Shown here in pieces: positions 1 to 7,254 of a stretch of 13,126 nucleotides of DNA. Both the position numbers and the translations under genes were made by a program. The stretch lies in NCBI GenBank assembly GCA_037445185.1, contig JBBIKZ010000068.1, positions 1 to 13,126 on the forward strand, written 5' to 3'. The notes under the pieces were generated by a model. The model was not told the origin of the DNA. It saw only the letters and a program-made list of their open reading frames with translations, and searched no databases. The DNA is from JANWZL01 sp037445185 (GTDB taxonomy: Bacteria; Pseudomonadota; Gammaproteobacteria; Burkholderiales; Thiobacillaceae). Each line of letters begins with the position of its first letter. Position 1 is the first letter of the stretch.

Positions 1-239
1 ATGACAAATCTGGGTTGAACCGCATTCAGTGTTACATGGCACACGCTGTCGAGGAGCAGGCAGGGATGAGGCGCGCGAACACTCGATTTCAGCCCCCACA
101 CCCTGACGCGATCCTCCGCAAGCGGGGACAAGGGCAGCGTTCAGCCTCTCCCCGGCACGCTGGCAGCCGCCCCGCTGCGCTGGCTGCAGCGTTGTGGCGC
201 GGCAGTAGGTACTGATCGGTCTCGGTGTCGGTGGTTCCT
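1..239. other. Left-edge region without a supported gene
   Basis: This stretch lies downstream of the minus-strand PAS/receiver gene and runs to the window edge. A 66-codon plus-strand frame (15-215) is open, but its arginine- and alanine-rich translation resembles no family I know and it has no ribosome binding site. I see no convincing hairpin followed by a T tract on either strand, so no terminator is called. Part of a gene lying mainly to the left of the window cannot be excluded. Confidence 0.4.
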
Positions 240-1466
240 TCAGTCACCGTGGGAGTCGTCGGCATGGCCGGGCAGAGCCTGCTCCAGGGCCTTCAGCCGG
301 CTTACATCCGAACCCACATGGAGATAGCGCGTCGGTCGCCCGGCATCGTCCAGATAGGGCACGATCGAGGTCTCCACCCAGTAGAGGCTGCCATCCTTGC
401 GCCGGTTGCACAGCTCGCCCCGCCAGACCTCGCCCTGGCGCAGGGTGGCGGCGAGGGAGGCATAGAACGCCTCCCCGTGCGTGCCGGACTTGAGCAGATC
501 GATGTCCTGCCCCAGGAGCTCGCGCCGCTTGTAGCCGCTCGCCCGGCAGAAGGCGTCGTTGACGTAGGCGATGACACCCGTGGCATCGGTGATGCAGACC
601 AGGGCGTGCACGTCCAGGGCCAGGCGCAAAAACCGGCTCTCGCGCAAGGCGGCGCGCAGGTCCTCGTTCGTGCGCCGCAGGCTGCGCGCCCGTCTGATGC
701 GCAGCGTGACGCAGGCGGCCAGGGTGTCGGCAGACACGTCGGCTGGCAGACAGGTCTCGCCGCCGCCCTCCAGCAAAGGCAGGACGCGCTGCCCGTCGGC
801 AGGCCCCATCAGATAAACGATGGGCGTGTCCAGGAAGCGGGCGTCCGCCCGCAGGATGGCGGCCAAGGCATCGCCGCTCAAGCCCGCCATGCCCCGCTCC
901 AGCACGATGCATTCCGGCCGCACGCGCACGGCCGCCGCATGCGCCTGCCGCGGCTCGGCCACCGCCTCCACTTGCATCCCCGCGGCGCGGAGCGTTTCCG
1001 CATGCCGCCGCAGCCGTCCGGCGTCGTCCTCCACCAGCAGGACCCGCACGGGCCGCTCCGGCATGCGCAACAGGTGGGCATCCACCATGAGCATGAGCCG
1101 GTCCATGTCCACGGGTTGGGTGAGGTAACGCGTCGCACCCAGGCGATGGGCGGTAAGCCGGGCCGCCATGTCGTCGCGCGACGAGATGTAGATGAGCGGC
1201 GCGGCCAGCGGCTCGGTGCGCAGCGGTGTCGACGCGGCGGGATCGTCCGCGCCCCCGGCCGTCTGCAGGTCGACGATGAGCACGGCCTGCGGCCCCAGCC
1301 CGGTGACGGAACCGCTCGCCGCCGGTACGCGACCCCGATGCACCTCGCGTCCCTCCCGCTGCAGTCGCTCGGCGATGGCACCGGCCAAGGCCGTGTCGTC
1401 CTGCACGATCACGGTGAGGGGGGATGCGGTGTGGCGCGGTTCGTCAGCCAGGTTGTCGATGTCCAA
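240..1466 (-). CDS. Receiver-receiver-PAS signalling protein without output domain
   Basis: A predicted cytoplasmic sensory or adaptor protein of 408 aa. Residues about 17-133 look like a first receiver: acidic pair D23/D24, candidate phosphoacceptor D66 (LIVDLQ), S95/S96, but Gln117 where the conserved Lys should be (YLTQPVD). Residues about 140-256 form a second receiver: E146-D147-D148 are present, Glu190 sits at the phosphoacceptor position (CIVLERG), and the Lys position is Ala242. A charged helix (257-280) leads to a PAS domain with PAC motif (about 280-390: ITDATGVIAYVNDAFCRASG, then GELCNRRKDGSLYWVETS). The protein ends soon after, with no kinase, GGDEF, EAL or DNA-binding domain, so output must come from a partner, or the gene has lost its 3' end. 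The start is TTG at 1466: AGGA lies 7 nt upstream and an in-frame TAA lies a few codons further up. The domain calls are from visible motifs. The signalling partner is unknown. Confidence 0.85.
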   Translation of the reverse strand: MDIDNLADEPRHTASPLTVIVQDDTALAGAIAERLQREGREVHRGRVPAASGSVTGLGPQAVLIVDLQTAGGADDPAASTPLRTEPLAAPLIYISSRDDMAARLTAHRLGATRYLTQPVDMDRLMLMVDAHLLRMPERPVRVLLVEDDAGRLRRHAETLRAAGMQVEAVAEPRQAHAAAVRVRPECIVLERGMAGLSGDALAAILRADARFLDTPIVYLMGPADGQRVLPLLEGGGETCLPADVSADTLAACVTLRIRRARSLRRTNEDLRAALRESRFLRLALDVHALVCITDATGVIAYVNDAFCRASGYKRRELLGQDIDLLKSGTHGEAFYASLAATLRQGEVWRGELCNRRKDGSLYWVETSIVPYLDDAGRPTRYLHVGSDVSRLKALEQALPGHADDSHGD

Positions 1467-1499
1467 GGCGTCATCCTGCTCGGTTTACGCGTTTTTACA

Positions 1500-1519
1500 G
1501 GCCGTCGTTGACAACGGCC
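1500..1519. promoter_or_regulatory. Inverted repeat in the divergent intergenic region (possible operator)
   Basis: GGCCGT (1500-1505) and ACGGCC (1514-1519) are perfect inverted arms around a centre, CGTTGACA, that extends the imperfect dyad. The dyad lies about 34 bp upstream of the TTG start of the PAS/receiver gene, where an operator or a promoter-overlapping site would sit. On the minus strand it contains TTGTCA, a fair -35 box, but I found no good -10 at normal spacing. No T tract follows, so it is not a typical terminator. The function is a guess. Confidence 0.3.
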
Positions 1520-1613
1520 GACCTCTTGCGCGGATATCGGCCCGATGCCGACACGACTTGAACCCGGCTTCGTCATGTGGGCGGGCCGTGCCTTCCATGG
1601 GCGGGCTGGCCCA

Positions 1614-1642
1614 TTGTTGTGCCCCGAGCCGCCCCGTACAAT
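1614..1642 (+). promoter_or_regulatory. Candidate sigma70 promoter for the HerA-like ATPase gene
   Basis: TTGTTG (1614-1619) is separated by 17 bp from TACAAT (1637-1642), which matches the -10 consensus at five of six positions. Initiation would fall near 1649 and give an untranslated leader of about 60 nt before the ATG at 1708. The position, directly upstream of the first gene of a plus-strand run in a divergent region, supports the call. The -35 box matches only in its first three bases. Confidence 0.45.
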
Positions 1643-1707
1643 CGAAGCGACAGCGCCCCGCCCGGGGTCGCCTGTCCCCGGCCCTGCCCATTCTTCGGAA
1701 CCAGACC

Positions 1708-3231
1708 ATGAGCGAACCCCTGCTGCTGGCCAGACATGGCGAGACCGACATCCATCTGCTCCCACGCATGGCCAATCGCCACGGCCTCATCACCGGTGCC
1801 ACCGGCACGGGCAAGACGGTGACGCTGCAGACCCTGGCCGAGGGCTTCAGCCGCATCGGCGTGCCGGTCTTTCTCGCCGACGTGAAGGGCGACCTGGCCG
1901 GCATCGCCCGGCCGGGCGGGGAGAACAGGAAGGTGGCCGAACGCGTGACCCAACTGGGCCTCACCGACTTCGGCTACGAGGGCTGCCCGGTCACCTTCTG
2001 GGACGCCTTCGGCGCGGCGGGGCACCCGGTGCGTGCCACCATCTCCGACATGGGGCCGCTGCTGCTCGCGCGCATGCTCAACCTCAACGCGACCCAGGCC
2101 GGCGTGCTGACCCTCAGCTTCAAGATCGCCGACGACGCGGGGCTGCTGCTGCTGGACATGAAGGACCTGCGCGCCATGCTCCAGTTCGTCGGGGAGAATG
2201 CGCGCCAGTTCACCACCGAGTACGGCAATGTCTCCGCCGCCAGCATCGGCGCCATCCAACGCGCCCTGCTCGCGCTGGAGAGCCAGGGCGGTGAGCGCAT
2301 CTTCGGCGAGCCCATGCTGGACATCGCCGACCTCCTCCAGACCGACGAGCGGGGCCGCGGCATGGTCAACATCCTGGCGGCGGACAAGCTCATGCAATCG
2401 CCCAAGGTCTACGCCACCCTGCTGCTGTGGCTGCTCTCCGAGCTGTTCGAGAACCTGCCCGAGGTGGGCGACCTGGACAAGCCCAAGCTGGTGTTCTTCT
2501 TCGACGAGGCGCACCTGCTCTTCGACGACGCCCCCCGCGCCTTGGTCGACAAGATCGAACAGGTGGTGCGCCTGATCCGCTCCAAGGGGGTGGGGGTCTG
2601 GTTCATCACCCAGAACCCGGCCGACATCCCCGAAAGTGTCGCCGGCCAGCTCGGCAACCGGGTGCAACACGCCCTGCGCGCCTACACCCCCAAGGACCAG
2701 AAGGCCGTGCGCGCCGCCGCCGAGACCCTGCGCGACAACCCCGACCTGGACGAGGTGGCGGCGATCACCGAACTGGGCGTGGGCGAGGCGCTGGTCTCGC
2801 TGCTGGACGAGAAGGGCAAGCCGGGCGTGGTGGCACGCGCCTGGATCGTGCCGCCCCGCAGCCGCCTCGGTCCCTTGACCGAAGCGCAACGGCGCGAGGT
2901 CATGGCCAGTTCCCTGGTGGCCGGGGTCTATGAGAAGAGCGTGGACCGGGAATCGGCCTACGAACGGCTCAAGGCGCGGGCCGAGCAGCTCGCCGCCGAA
3001 CCGGCGCAGGCGCAAGCCGAGGCCGCTGCGCGCAAGGCGCAGGCGCCAGGCCCGGCCGGCGGGGGCGGCCTTCTGGGCGACCTGCTCGGCGGCGCGGCCG
3101 GTGCGGGCGGACGGCGGCGCGAGGGGGTGGTGGAGGCCCTGGCCAAGAGTGTAGCGCGCTCGGTGGGCAGCCAGGTGGGCCGGGCCATCGTCCGCGGCGT
3201 GCTGGGTTCTCTGCTGGGAGGCCGGCGGTGA
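1708..3231 (+). CDS. HerA-like ATPase of the DUF853/YjgR family
   Basis: A predicted cytoplasmic P-loop NTPase of 507 aa, about the size of Escherichia coli YjgR, whose role is poorly defined. Walker A is GATGTGKT at residues 30-37, followed by FLADVKGDLAGIA, a stretch typical of the family. Walker B is VFFFDEAH with D266-E267. FITQNPADIP (from residue 299) is a sensor-like strand of the HerA/FtsK fold. The C-terminal third becomes rich in Ala and Gln, then Gly (GGGGLLGDLLGGAAGAGG), ending in a basic amphipathic tail as in YjgR relatives. The open frame extends far upstream of 1708, but that extension runs antisense to the PAS gene. The ATG at 1708 starts the family-like N terminus and has a weak GGAA 7 nt upstream. 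The stop overlaps the methyltransferase start, so the two are probably co-transcribed. HerA relatives act with nucleases in repair and phage defence, but DUF853 itself is not firmly tied to that. Confidence 0.9.
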   Translation: MSEPLLLARHGETDIHLLPRMANRHGLITGATGTGKTVTLQTLAEGFSRIGVPVFLADVKGDLAGIARPGGENRKVAERVTQLGLTDFGYEGCPVTFWDAFGAAGHPVRATISDMGPLLLARMLNLNATQAGVLTLSFKIADDAGLLLLDMKDLRAMLQFVGENARQFTTEYGNVSAASIGAIQRALLALESQGGERIFGEPMLDIADLLQTDERGRGMVNILAADKLMQSPKVYATLLLWLLSELFENLPEVGDLDKPKLVFFFDEAHLLFDDAPRALVDKIEQVVRLIRSKGVGVWFITQNPADIPESVAGQLGNRVQHALRAYTPKDQKAVRAAAETLRDNPDLDEVAAITELGVGEALVSLLDEKGKPGVVARAWIVPPRSRLGPLTEAQRREVMASSLVAGVYEKSVDRESAYERLKARAEQLAAEPAQAQAEAAARKAQAPGPAGGGGLLGDLLGGAAGAGGRRREGVVEALAKSVARSVGSQVGRAIVRGVLGSLLGGRR

Positions 3232-3869
3232 ACAGGATGGTGCTCGACGCCGCGCACTTCGACAGCAAGGCGCGGGCATGGGACGAAAACCCCGTCTTCC
3301 ATGAACGCGCCGAGCGCATCGCCCAGGCCATACGCGCGCGCATCCCCCTGAGCCGCGAGATGGCGGCCCTGGACTACGGCTGCGGCACCGGGCTGTTGTC
3401 CTTCGCGCTGCAGGACGCGCTCGGCCGCATTACCCTGATGGACAGCTCGGGCGGCATGCTGGCGGTGGCACGCGAGAAGATCGCCGCGCTGGGGGCGCGC
3501 CACATGACGGTGCGCCAGGTCGACCTCGCCACCGACCCGCCGGCGGACGAGCGCTACGACCTCATCTACGCATCGATGACGCTGCACCACATCCCCGACA
3601 CCGACCATATCCTGCGGGCGTTTCACGACCTCCTCAACCCCGGCGGCTGGCTCGCCATCGCCGACCTGGACCGCGAGGACGGCTCCTTCCATGGACCGGA
3701 GGTCGAGGTGCACCACGGCTTCGAGCGTGCGGCACTCGCGCAGCGTGCGACCGTGGCAGGGTTCGCGGCGGTCGCCTTCGCGACCGTCTTCAGCATCGAG
3801 AAGGCGGGCGCTGCGGGCACACGCAGCTACCCCGTTTTCCTGATGACGGCACGCCGGCCCCTGGCCTGA
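3228..3869 (+). CDS. Class I SAM-dependent methyltransferase
   Basis: A 213-aa protein with the Rossmann fold of small-molecule methyltransferases (Methyltransf_11/12/25 type). Motif I is ALDYGCGTGLLSFAL with GCGTG at residues 51-55. An acidic residue ends strand 2 (LMDSS, D72), VDLA contributes D99, and YDLIYASMTLHHIPD (110-124) is the post-motif II strand often seen in UbiE/BioC-like enzymes. The substrate cannot be told. The start is GTG at 3228, overlapping the ATPase stop (GTGA), with GGGAGG at 3216-3221 six nt upstream. An ATG at 3237 is possible but lies too far from that ribosome binding site. The overlap implies translational coupling with the HerA-like gene. Similar proteins are often annotated only as methyltransferase domain proteins. 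Confidence 0.88.
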   Translation: MNRMVLDAAHFDSKARAWDENPVFHERAERIAQAIRARIPLSREMAALDYGCGTGLLSFALQDALGRITLMDSSGGMLAVAREKIAALGARHMTVRQVDLATDPPADERYDLIYASMTLHHIPDTDHILRAFHDLLNPGGWLAIADLDREDGSFHGPEVEVHHGFERAALAQRATVAGFAAVAFATVFSIEKAGAAGTRSYPVFLMTARRPLA

Positions 3870-3934
3870 GACGCTTGCGCGTCTGACGCCCGTCTGCCAT
3901 GTTTACAGCGACACCCAATCCGACCGGAGCGGCC

Positions 3935-4498
3935 ATGAACGTAGTCCTGGACCCCCCCCTGCCGCGGCACCGCTTCACCCGCGCGCAGTACGAGCAGATG
4001 GTGGAGGCAGGGGTGTTCACCCCCGAGGACAGGCTCGAACTGCTCGACGGCGAGATCATCGACATGGCACCGCAAAAGAGTCGTCACGCCACCGCGGTCA
4101 CCCTGCTGGCGGAGCAATTGCGTAGCGTCATGGGCAGCGGATACACCATCCGCGTCCAACTGCCGCTCGCGCTGGACGAGCGCTCGGAGCCCGAACCCGA
4201 CATCGCCGTGGTCCCGGGCAGCCCTCGGGATTATCGCGACGCGCACCCCAGCCGCGCCGTGCTCATCGTCGAGGTGGCCGATGCGAGCCTCGCCTATGAC
4301 CGCATCCGCAAGCTCGCCGCCTATGCCCGCGCCGGTATCCCGGAGTATTGGATCCTGGACCTCAACACCGCAACCCTGGAGGTCTGCCGGCAGCCGATGG
4401 GCGATGCCTATGCCGAGCGCCGCCTGTTGCAGGCGCAGCATAGGGTGGCTCCCCTGGCGGGTATGAGAGATATCGCCGTGGCCGACTTCCTGCCCTGA
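3935..4498 (+). CDS. Uma2-family (DUF820) PD-(D/E)XK nuclease, copy 1
   Basis: A 187-aa protein of the Uma2/DUF820 family, predicted restriction-endonuclease-fold nucleases that are multicopy in many genomes and whose role is largely unknown. Visible family residues are LLDGEII (E40), EPDIAVV (D89), LIVEVADAS (E113) and K126 in DRIRKLAAY, followed by the typical IPEYWILDL. These fit an intact PD-(D/E)XK site. I chose the ATG at 3935 because GGAG lies 5 nt upstream. An in-frame ATG at 3899 would add 12 residues, but those residues are poorly conserved in copy 2 (11 of 36 bases differ before this ATG), and 3899 has no ribosome binding site. From 3954 to the stop the DNA is identical to copy 2. 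It lies 65 nt after the methyltransferase on the same strand. The cellular target is unknown. Confidence 0.88.
   Translation: MNVVLDPPLPRHRFTRAQYEQMVEAGVFTPEDRLELLDGEIIDMAPQKSRHATAVTLLAEQLRSVMGSGYTIRVQLPLALDERSEPEPDIAVVPGSPRDYRDAHPSRAVLIVEVADASLAYDRIRKLAAYARAGIPEYWILDLNTATLEVCRQPMGDAYAERRLLQAQHRVAPLAGMRDIAVADFLP
3954..4498 (+). repeat. 545-bp perfect direct repeat, unit 1
   Basis: Every base from 3954 to the TGA at 4496-4498 matches 4676-5220, at a constant offset of 722 bp. The match covers almost all of the Uma2 coding sequence and stops at the stop codon. The next base differs, and downstream sequence is unrelated. Just left of the repeat (3899-3953) the copies align without gaps but differ at 14 of 55 bases. 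Confidence 0.97.
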
Positions 4499-4515
4499 AG
4501 CCCGGAACTCGGGCT
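4499..4515 (+). other. Small inverted repeat after Uma2 copy 1
   Basis: AGCCCG (4499-4504), a 5-nt loop, and CGGGCT (4510-4515) form a perfect 6-bp stem immediately after the stop codon. It sits where a terminator would be expected, but no T tract follows (gcgtctcatc), so at best it is a weak or factor-dependent terminator, or an RNA 3'-end stabiliser. The rest of the gap to copy 2 contains TATAGT near 4568, a -10-like hexamer without a recognisable -35 box. Confidence 0.3.
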
Positions 4516-4656
4516 GCGTCTCATCTACCCTTAGCGCCCCGGATAACGGATGCCACAGGTCCGGGCGGTATAGTCTCTACATCTATCCCTCGCCGCTTGC
4601 GTCTTGCCCGAGAGTCTGCCATGTTTACCCTGGCAGCCAATCTGATCGGGTCGAAC

Positions 4657-5220
4657 ATGAGCGCAGTCCTGGACTCCCCCCTGCCGCGGCACCGCTTCAC
4701 CCGCGCGCAGTACGAGCAGATGGTGGAGGCAGGGGTGTTCACCCCCGAGGACAGGCTCGAACTGCTCGACGGCGAGATCATCGACATGGCACCGCAAAAG
4801 AGTCGTCACGCCACCGCGGTCACCCTGCTGGCGGAGCAATTGCGTAGCGTCATGGGCAGCGGATACACCATCCGCGTCCAACTGCCGCTCGCGCTGGACG
4901 AGCGCTCGGAGCCCGAACCCGACATCGCCGTGGTCCCGGGCAGCCCTCGGGATTATCGCGACGCGCACCCCAGCCGCGCCGTGCTCATCGTCGAGGTGGC
5001 CGATGCGAGCCTCGCCTATGACCGCATCCGCAAGCTCGCCGCCTATGCCCGCGCCGGTATCCCGGAGTATTGGATCCTGGACCTCAACACCGCAACCCTG
5101 GAGGTCTGCCGGCAGCCGATGGGCGATGCCTATGCCGAGCGCCGCCTGTTGCAGGCGCAGCATAGGGTGGCTCCCCTGGCGGGTATGAGAGATATCGCCG
5201 TGGCCGACTTCCTGCCCTGA
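4657..5220 (+). CDS. Uma2-family (DUF820) PD-(D/E)XK nuclease, copy 2
   Basis: A second 187-aa Uma2 protein. It differs from copy 1 only in the first residues (MSAVLDSPL here, MNVVLDPPL in copy 1) and is otherwise identical in protein and DNA, including E40, D89, E113 and K126. The ATG at 4657 corresponds to the start chosen for copy 1, with CGGG at 4647-4650 as a weaker ribosome binding site. An in-frame ATG at 4621 would give 199 aa. The upstream block aligning with copy 1 reaches back to about 4595 (cgcttgcg and tctgccATGTTTAC are shared), so the original duplication included the leader. The gene converges with clsB, only 10 bp separating the two stop codons, and no terminator is visible between them. 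Confidence 0.88.
   Translation: MSAVLDSPLPRHRFTRAQYEQMVEAGVFTPEDRLELLDGEIIDMAPQKSRHATAVTLLAEQLRSVMGSGYTIRVQLPLALDERSEPEPDIAVVPGSPRDYRDAHPSRAVLIVEVADASLAYDRIRKLAAYARAGIPEYWILDLNTATLEVCRQPMGDAYAERRLLQAQHRVAPLAGMRDIAVADFLP
4676..5220 (+). repeat. 545-bp perfect direct repeat, unit 2
   Basis: This unit is base-for-base identical to 3954-4498. Such identity, including all third codon positions, beside a 75%-identical leader is what gene conversion or a very recent recombination between tandem paralogues produces. A repeat-collapse or assembly artefact is the alternative. Confidence 0.97.
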
Positions 5221-5230
5221 CCCCCCTGCC

Positions 5231-6376
5231 CTATTCCAGCCGACCATAGCCGGTGAGCCCCGTGCCGATGCGCACGCCGGCATAGACCAACCAGGAGGCG
5301 AGGCGCCGGTACCAGGGGATGCGCCGCCAGGCATGAGGCTGGATGCGGTGGCTGGCCGACGCGAGGGTGGCATCGAGGCTCGCGCGCAACTGGGCGGTGA
5401 AGCGTCGGTCATGCGCCACCAGGTTGGCCTCCCGCGAGAGCAGCAGGCTGAAGGGATCGATGTTGCTCGAGCCCACGGTGCACCAGGCCTCGTCCACCAC
5501 CGCCACCTTGGCATGCAGAAAACCGCCGTGGTACTCGTAGACCTCCACCCCGTTGTCGAGGAAATGGCGGTACAGGGCGCGGGCCGCCATCTGGTAGAAG
5601 CGGTGGTCGGTGCAGCCCTGCATCAGCAGCACCACCCGCACCCCGCGCCGCGCCGCCTGCACCAAGGCATGGCGAAAGAGGCGGCCGGGCAGGAAATAGG
5701 CGTTGGCGAGCAGGATCTCGCTGCGGGCCCCGCGGATCGCGGCGAGATAGGCCTCCTCGATGTCACGCCGGTGTCTGAGGTTGTCCCGCACCAGGAACTC
5801 CGCCGCCTGATCGCCGACCGGCTCCAGGCTGGGTTCCGGCCCCTTGCCGAGGCGCGGCCGGCGGCGCAACCGGCTCCAGCGCACCAGCCACCACAGCCGC
5901 CGCATGGCGCGCCAGATCTCGGCCACCACCGGCCCCTCCACCTGCACCGCATAGTCATGGGCCATGCCCGGGCCGGCGCGCCTATCGTCGATGATGTTGA
6001 TGCCGCCGACGAAAGCGATGCGGGCATCGATGAGCGCCAGCTTGCGGTGCAGGCGCCGCAGCCGGTGGCGACGCATCTGGAATAGCCCCAGCTCGGGGCG
6101 GTGGAACATGAGCTGCACGCCCTCCCGGCGCAAGCGCCGTGCCTCATGCGCCGGGAAATGGCGGCAGCCGAAACCGTCCAGCAACACACGCACGCGCACG
6201 CCGCGTCTCGCCGCCCGGATGAGGGCGTCTAGCACCCGACGGCCGGTCTCGTCCGGCTCGAAGATGTAACTCTCCAGGTGGACCTCCTGCCGGGCGGCAT
6301 CGATGGCCGCGAGCAAGGCGGGGAAATACTGGCGCCCGCGCTCCAGCAGGGTGAGCCGGTTGCCGGGGATCAGCAC
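5231..6376 (-). CDS. clsB: ClsB-type cardiolipin synthase / phospholipase D family protein
   Basis: A 381-aa member of the phospholipase D superfamily, matching bacterial cardiolipin synthase B, which makes cardiolipin by phosphatidyl transfer at the inner membrane. Two HxKxxxxD motifs are intact: H110-R-K112 with D117 (LHRKLALIDARIAFVGG) and H288-A-K290 with D295 (LHAKVAVVDEAWCTVGSSN). The N terminus GNRLTLLERGRQYFPALLAAI and ESYIFEPDETG are typical of the ClsB group, and there are no N-terminal membrane helices as in ClsA. The start is GTG at 6376, without an obvious ribosome binding site. In E. coli clsB (ybhO) follows ybhP. Here too it follows a YbhP-like gene, after a 76-nt gap. The C-terminal SWLVYAGVRIGTGLTGYG could be a membrane-associating segment. 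The basic residues around 158-175 also suit membrane contact. Confidence 0.9.
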   Translation of the reverse strand: MLIPGNRLTLLERGRQYFPALLAAIDAARQEVHLESYIFEPDETGRRVLDALIRAARRGVRVRVLLDGFGCRHFPAHEARRLRREGVQLMFHRPELGLFQMRRHRLRRLHRKLALIDARIAFVGGINIIDDRRAGPGMAHDYAVQVEGPVVAEIWRAMRRLWWLVRWSRLRRRPRLGKGPEPSLEPVGDQAAEFLVRDNLRHRRDIEEAYLAAIRGARSEILLANAYFLPGRLFRHALVQAARRGVRVVLLMQGCTDHRFYQMAARALYRHFLDNGVEVYEYHGGFLHAKVAVVDEAWCTVGSSNIDPFSLLLSREANLVAHDRRFTAQLRASLDATLASASHRIQPHAWRRIPWYRRLASWLVYAGVRIGTGLTGYGRLE

Positions 6377-6452
6377 ACGATGGGGTGAACGTGCAAGCCG
6401 CCAGCGCGGCGCAACGGGTCCGTTGGGATCATACGCACGTGGCAGCCGGCGG

Positions 6453-7205
6453 TCAGGCCGGCTTGAGCTGGGCGGTCAACACGGCGTGATCGGACAAGCG
6501 ACGCCAATTGGGGCCGTGCAGGACTTGGGCGGATGCGACGCCGAAGCCCCGAACGTAGATGCGGTCGAGGGGGAACAGGGGCAGCGCGGCCGGGAAGCTG
6601 CGCGCCGGCTGGCCGTGCGTCGCCTCGAACACCTCCTTCAGCCCGAGCTCGACGGCCAGGTAACGCCCGGCGCGCAGGCGCCAGTCGTTGAAATCGCCGG
6701 CGATGATCAGCGGCGCGCTATCCGGTACCATGCCCCGGATGCGCTGGGACAGCCGATGCAGTTGCTTGCGCCGTCCCGACTCGTTCAGCGCCAGATGCAG
6801 ACAGATGGCATGCAGCGGCTGCGCGAAGCCGGGCACCTCCATCTCGCAGTGCAGCAGACCCCGGCTCTCGAAGGGGTGGGCGGAGATGTCTTCGTTCTCC
6901 CAACGCAGGATGGGGTAGCGCGAGAGGATGGCGTTGCCGTGATGGCCGTGGTCGTAGACCGCGTTGCGGCCGTAGGCGAATGCCGTCCAGATCTCGCCGG
7001 CCAGGAATTCATGCTGGGGTGAGGCGGGCCACCCTTCATAGCGATGCATGTAGCGGGCGTGGTGGCCCTGCACCTCCTGCAGGAAAACGATGTCGGCATT
7101 GATGGCCATGAGCCGGTCGCGCAGCTCGTGCACCACCACCCTCCGGTTGAAAAAGGACAGGCCTTTGTGGATGTTGTAGGAGGTGATGCGCAAGGTCGGT
7201 TTCAT
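6453..7205 (-). CDS. YbhP-like endonuclease/exonuclease/phosphatase family protein
   Basis: A 250-aa protein of the metal-dependent EEP (DNase I-like) superfamily. The active-site set is complete: N11 in ITSYNIHKG, E44 in VFLQEVQG, D171 and N173 in AGDFND, and D239-H240 in the final SDHAVL. LDRIYV is also typical. EEP proteins cleave phosphodiesters in nucleic acids or phospholipid-type head groups. The position directly before clsB, as for ybhP in E. coli, suggests a role linked to phospholipids, which is inference. The open frame continues upstream to 7349, but the first 48 residues of that extension are a basic low-complexity stretch overlapping the upstream lipoprotein gene. The ATG at 7205 begins at the conserved MKPTLRITSYNIHKG. 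No clear ribosome binding site precedes it. TAAAAT lies just upstream and could be a -10 box for a nearly leaderless message, though with no matching -35. Confidence 0.88.
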   Translation of the reverse strand: MKPTLRITSYNIHKGLSFFNRRVVVHELRDRLMAINADIVFLQEVQGHHARYMHRYEGWPASPQHEFLAGEIWTAFAYGRNAVYDHGHHGNAILSRYPILRWENEDISAHPFESRGLLHCEMEVPGFAQPLHAICLHLALNESGRRKQLHRLSQRIRGMVPDSAPLIIAGDFNDWRLRAGRYLAVELGLKEVFEATHGQPARSFPAALPLFPLDRIYVRGFGVASAQVLHGPNWRRLSDHAVLTAQLKPA

Positions 7206-7254
7206 GCGCGGGATTTTACCGATGCGGCACCGCCGGGGGAATGCGCCAGCGTCC

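Noticed and set aside
225..1511. Long plus-strand open frame of 428 codons antisense to the PAS/receiver gene
   Set aside because: Its translation is rich in Gln, His, Gly and Arg with no recognisable domain. The opposite strand shows clear receiver and PAS motifs, so this is a high-GC shadow.
1573..3279. 568-codon minus-strand open frame across the HerA-like gene
   Set aside because: The translation is His-, Gln- and Gly-rich, without motifs, and lies opposite a gene with intact Walker motifs.
3869..3884. Hairpin AGACGC-ttgc-GCGTCT right after the methyltransferase stop as a terminator
   Set aside because: The 6-bp stem is real, but no T tract follows and part of it is shared with the leader of Uma2 copy 2, so it may just be part of the duplicated leader.
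4531..5514. 327-codon minus-strand frame spanning Uma2 copy 2 and the clsB 3' end
   Set aside because: It is an antisense shadow. A matching 204-codon shadow opposite copy 1 exists only because the underlying DNA is duplicated.
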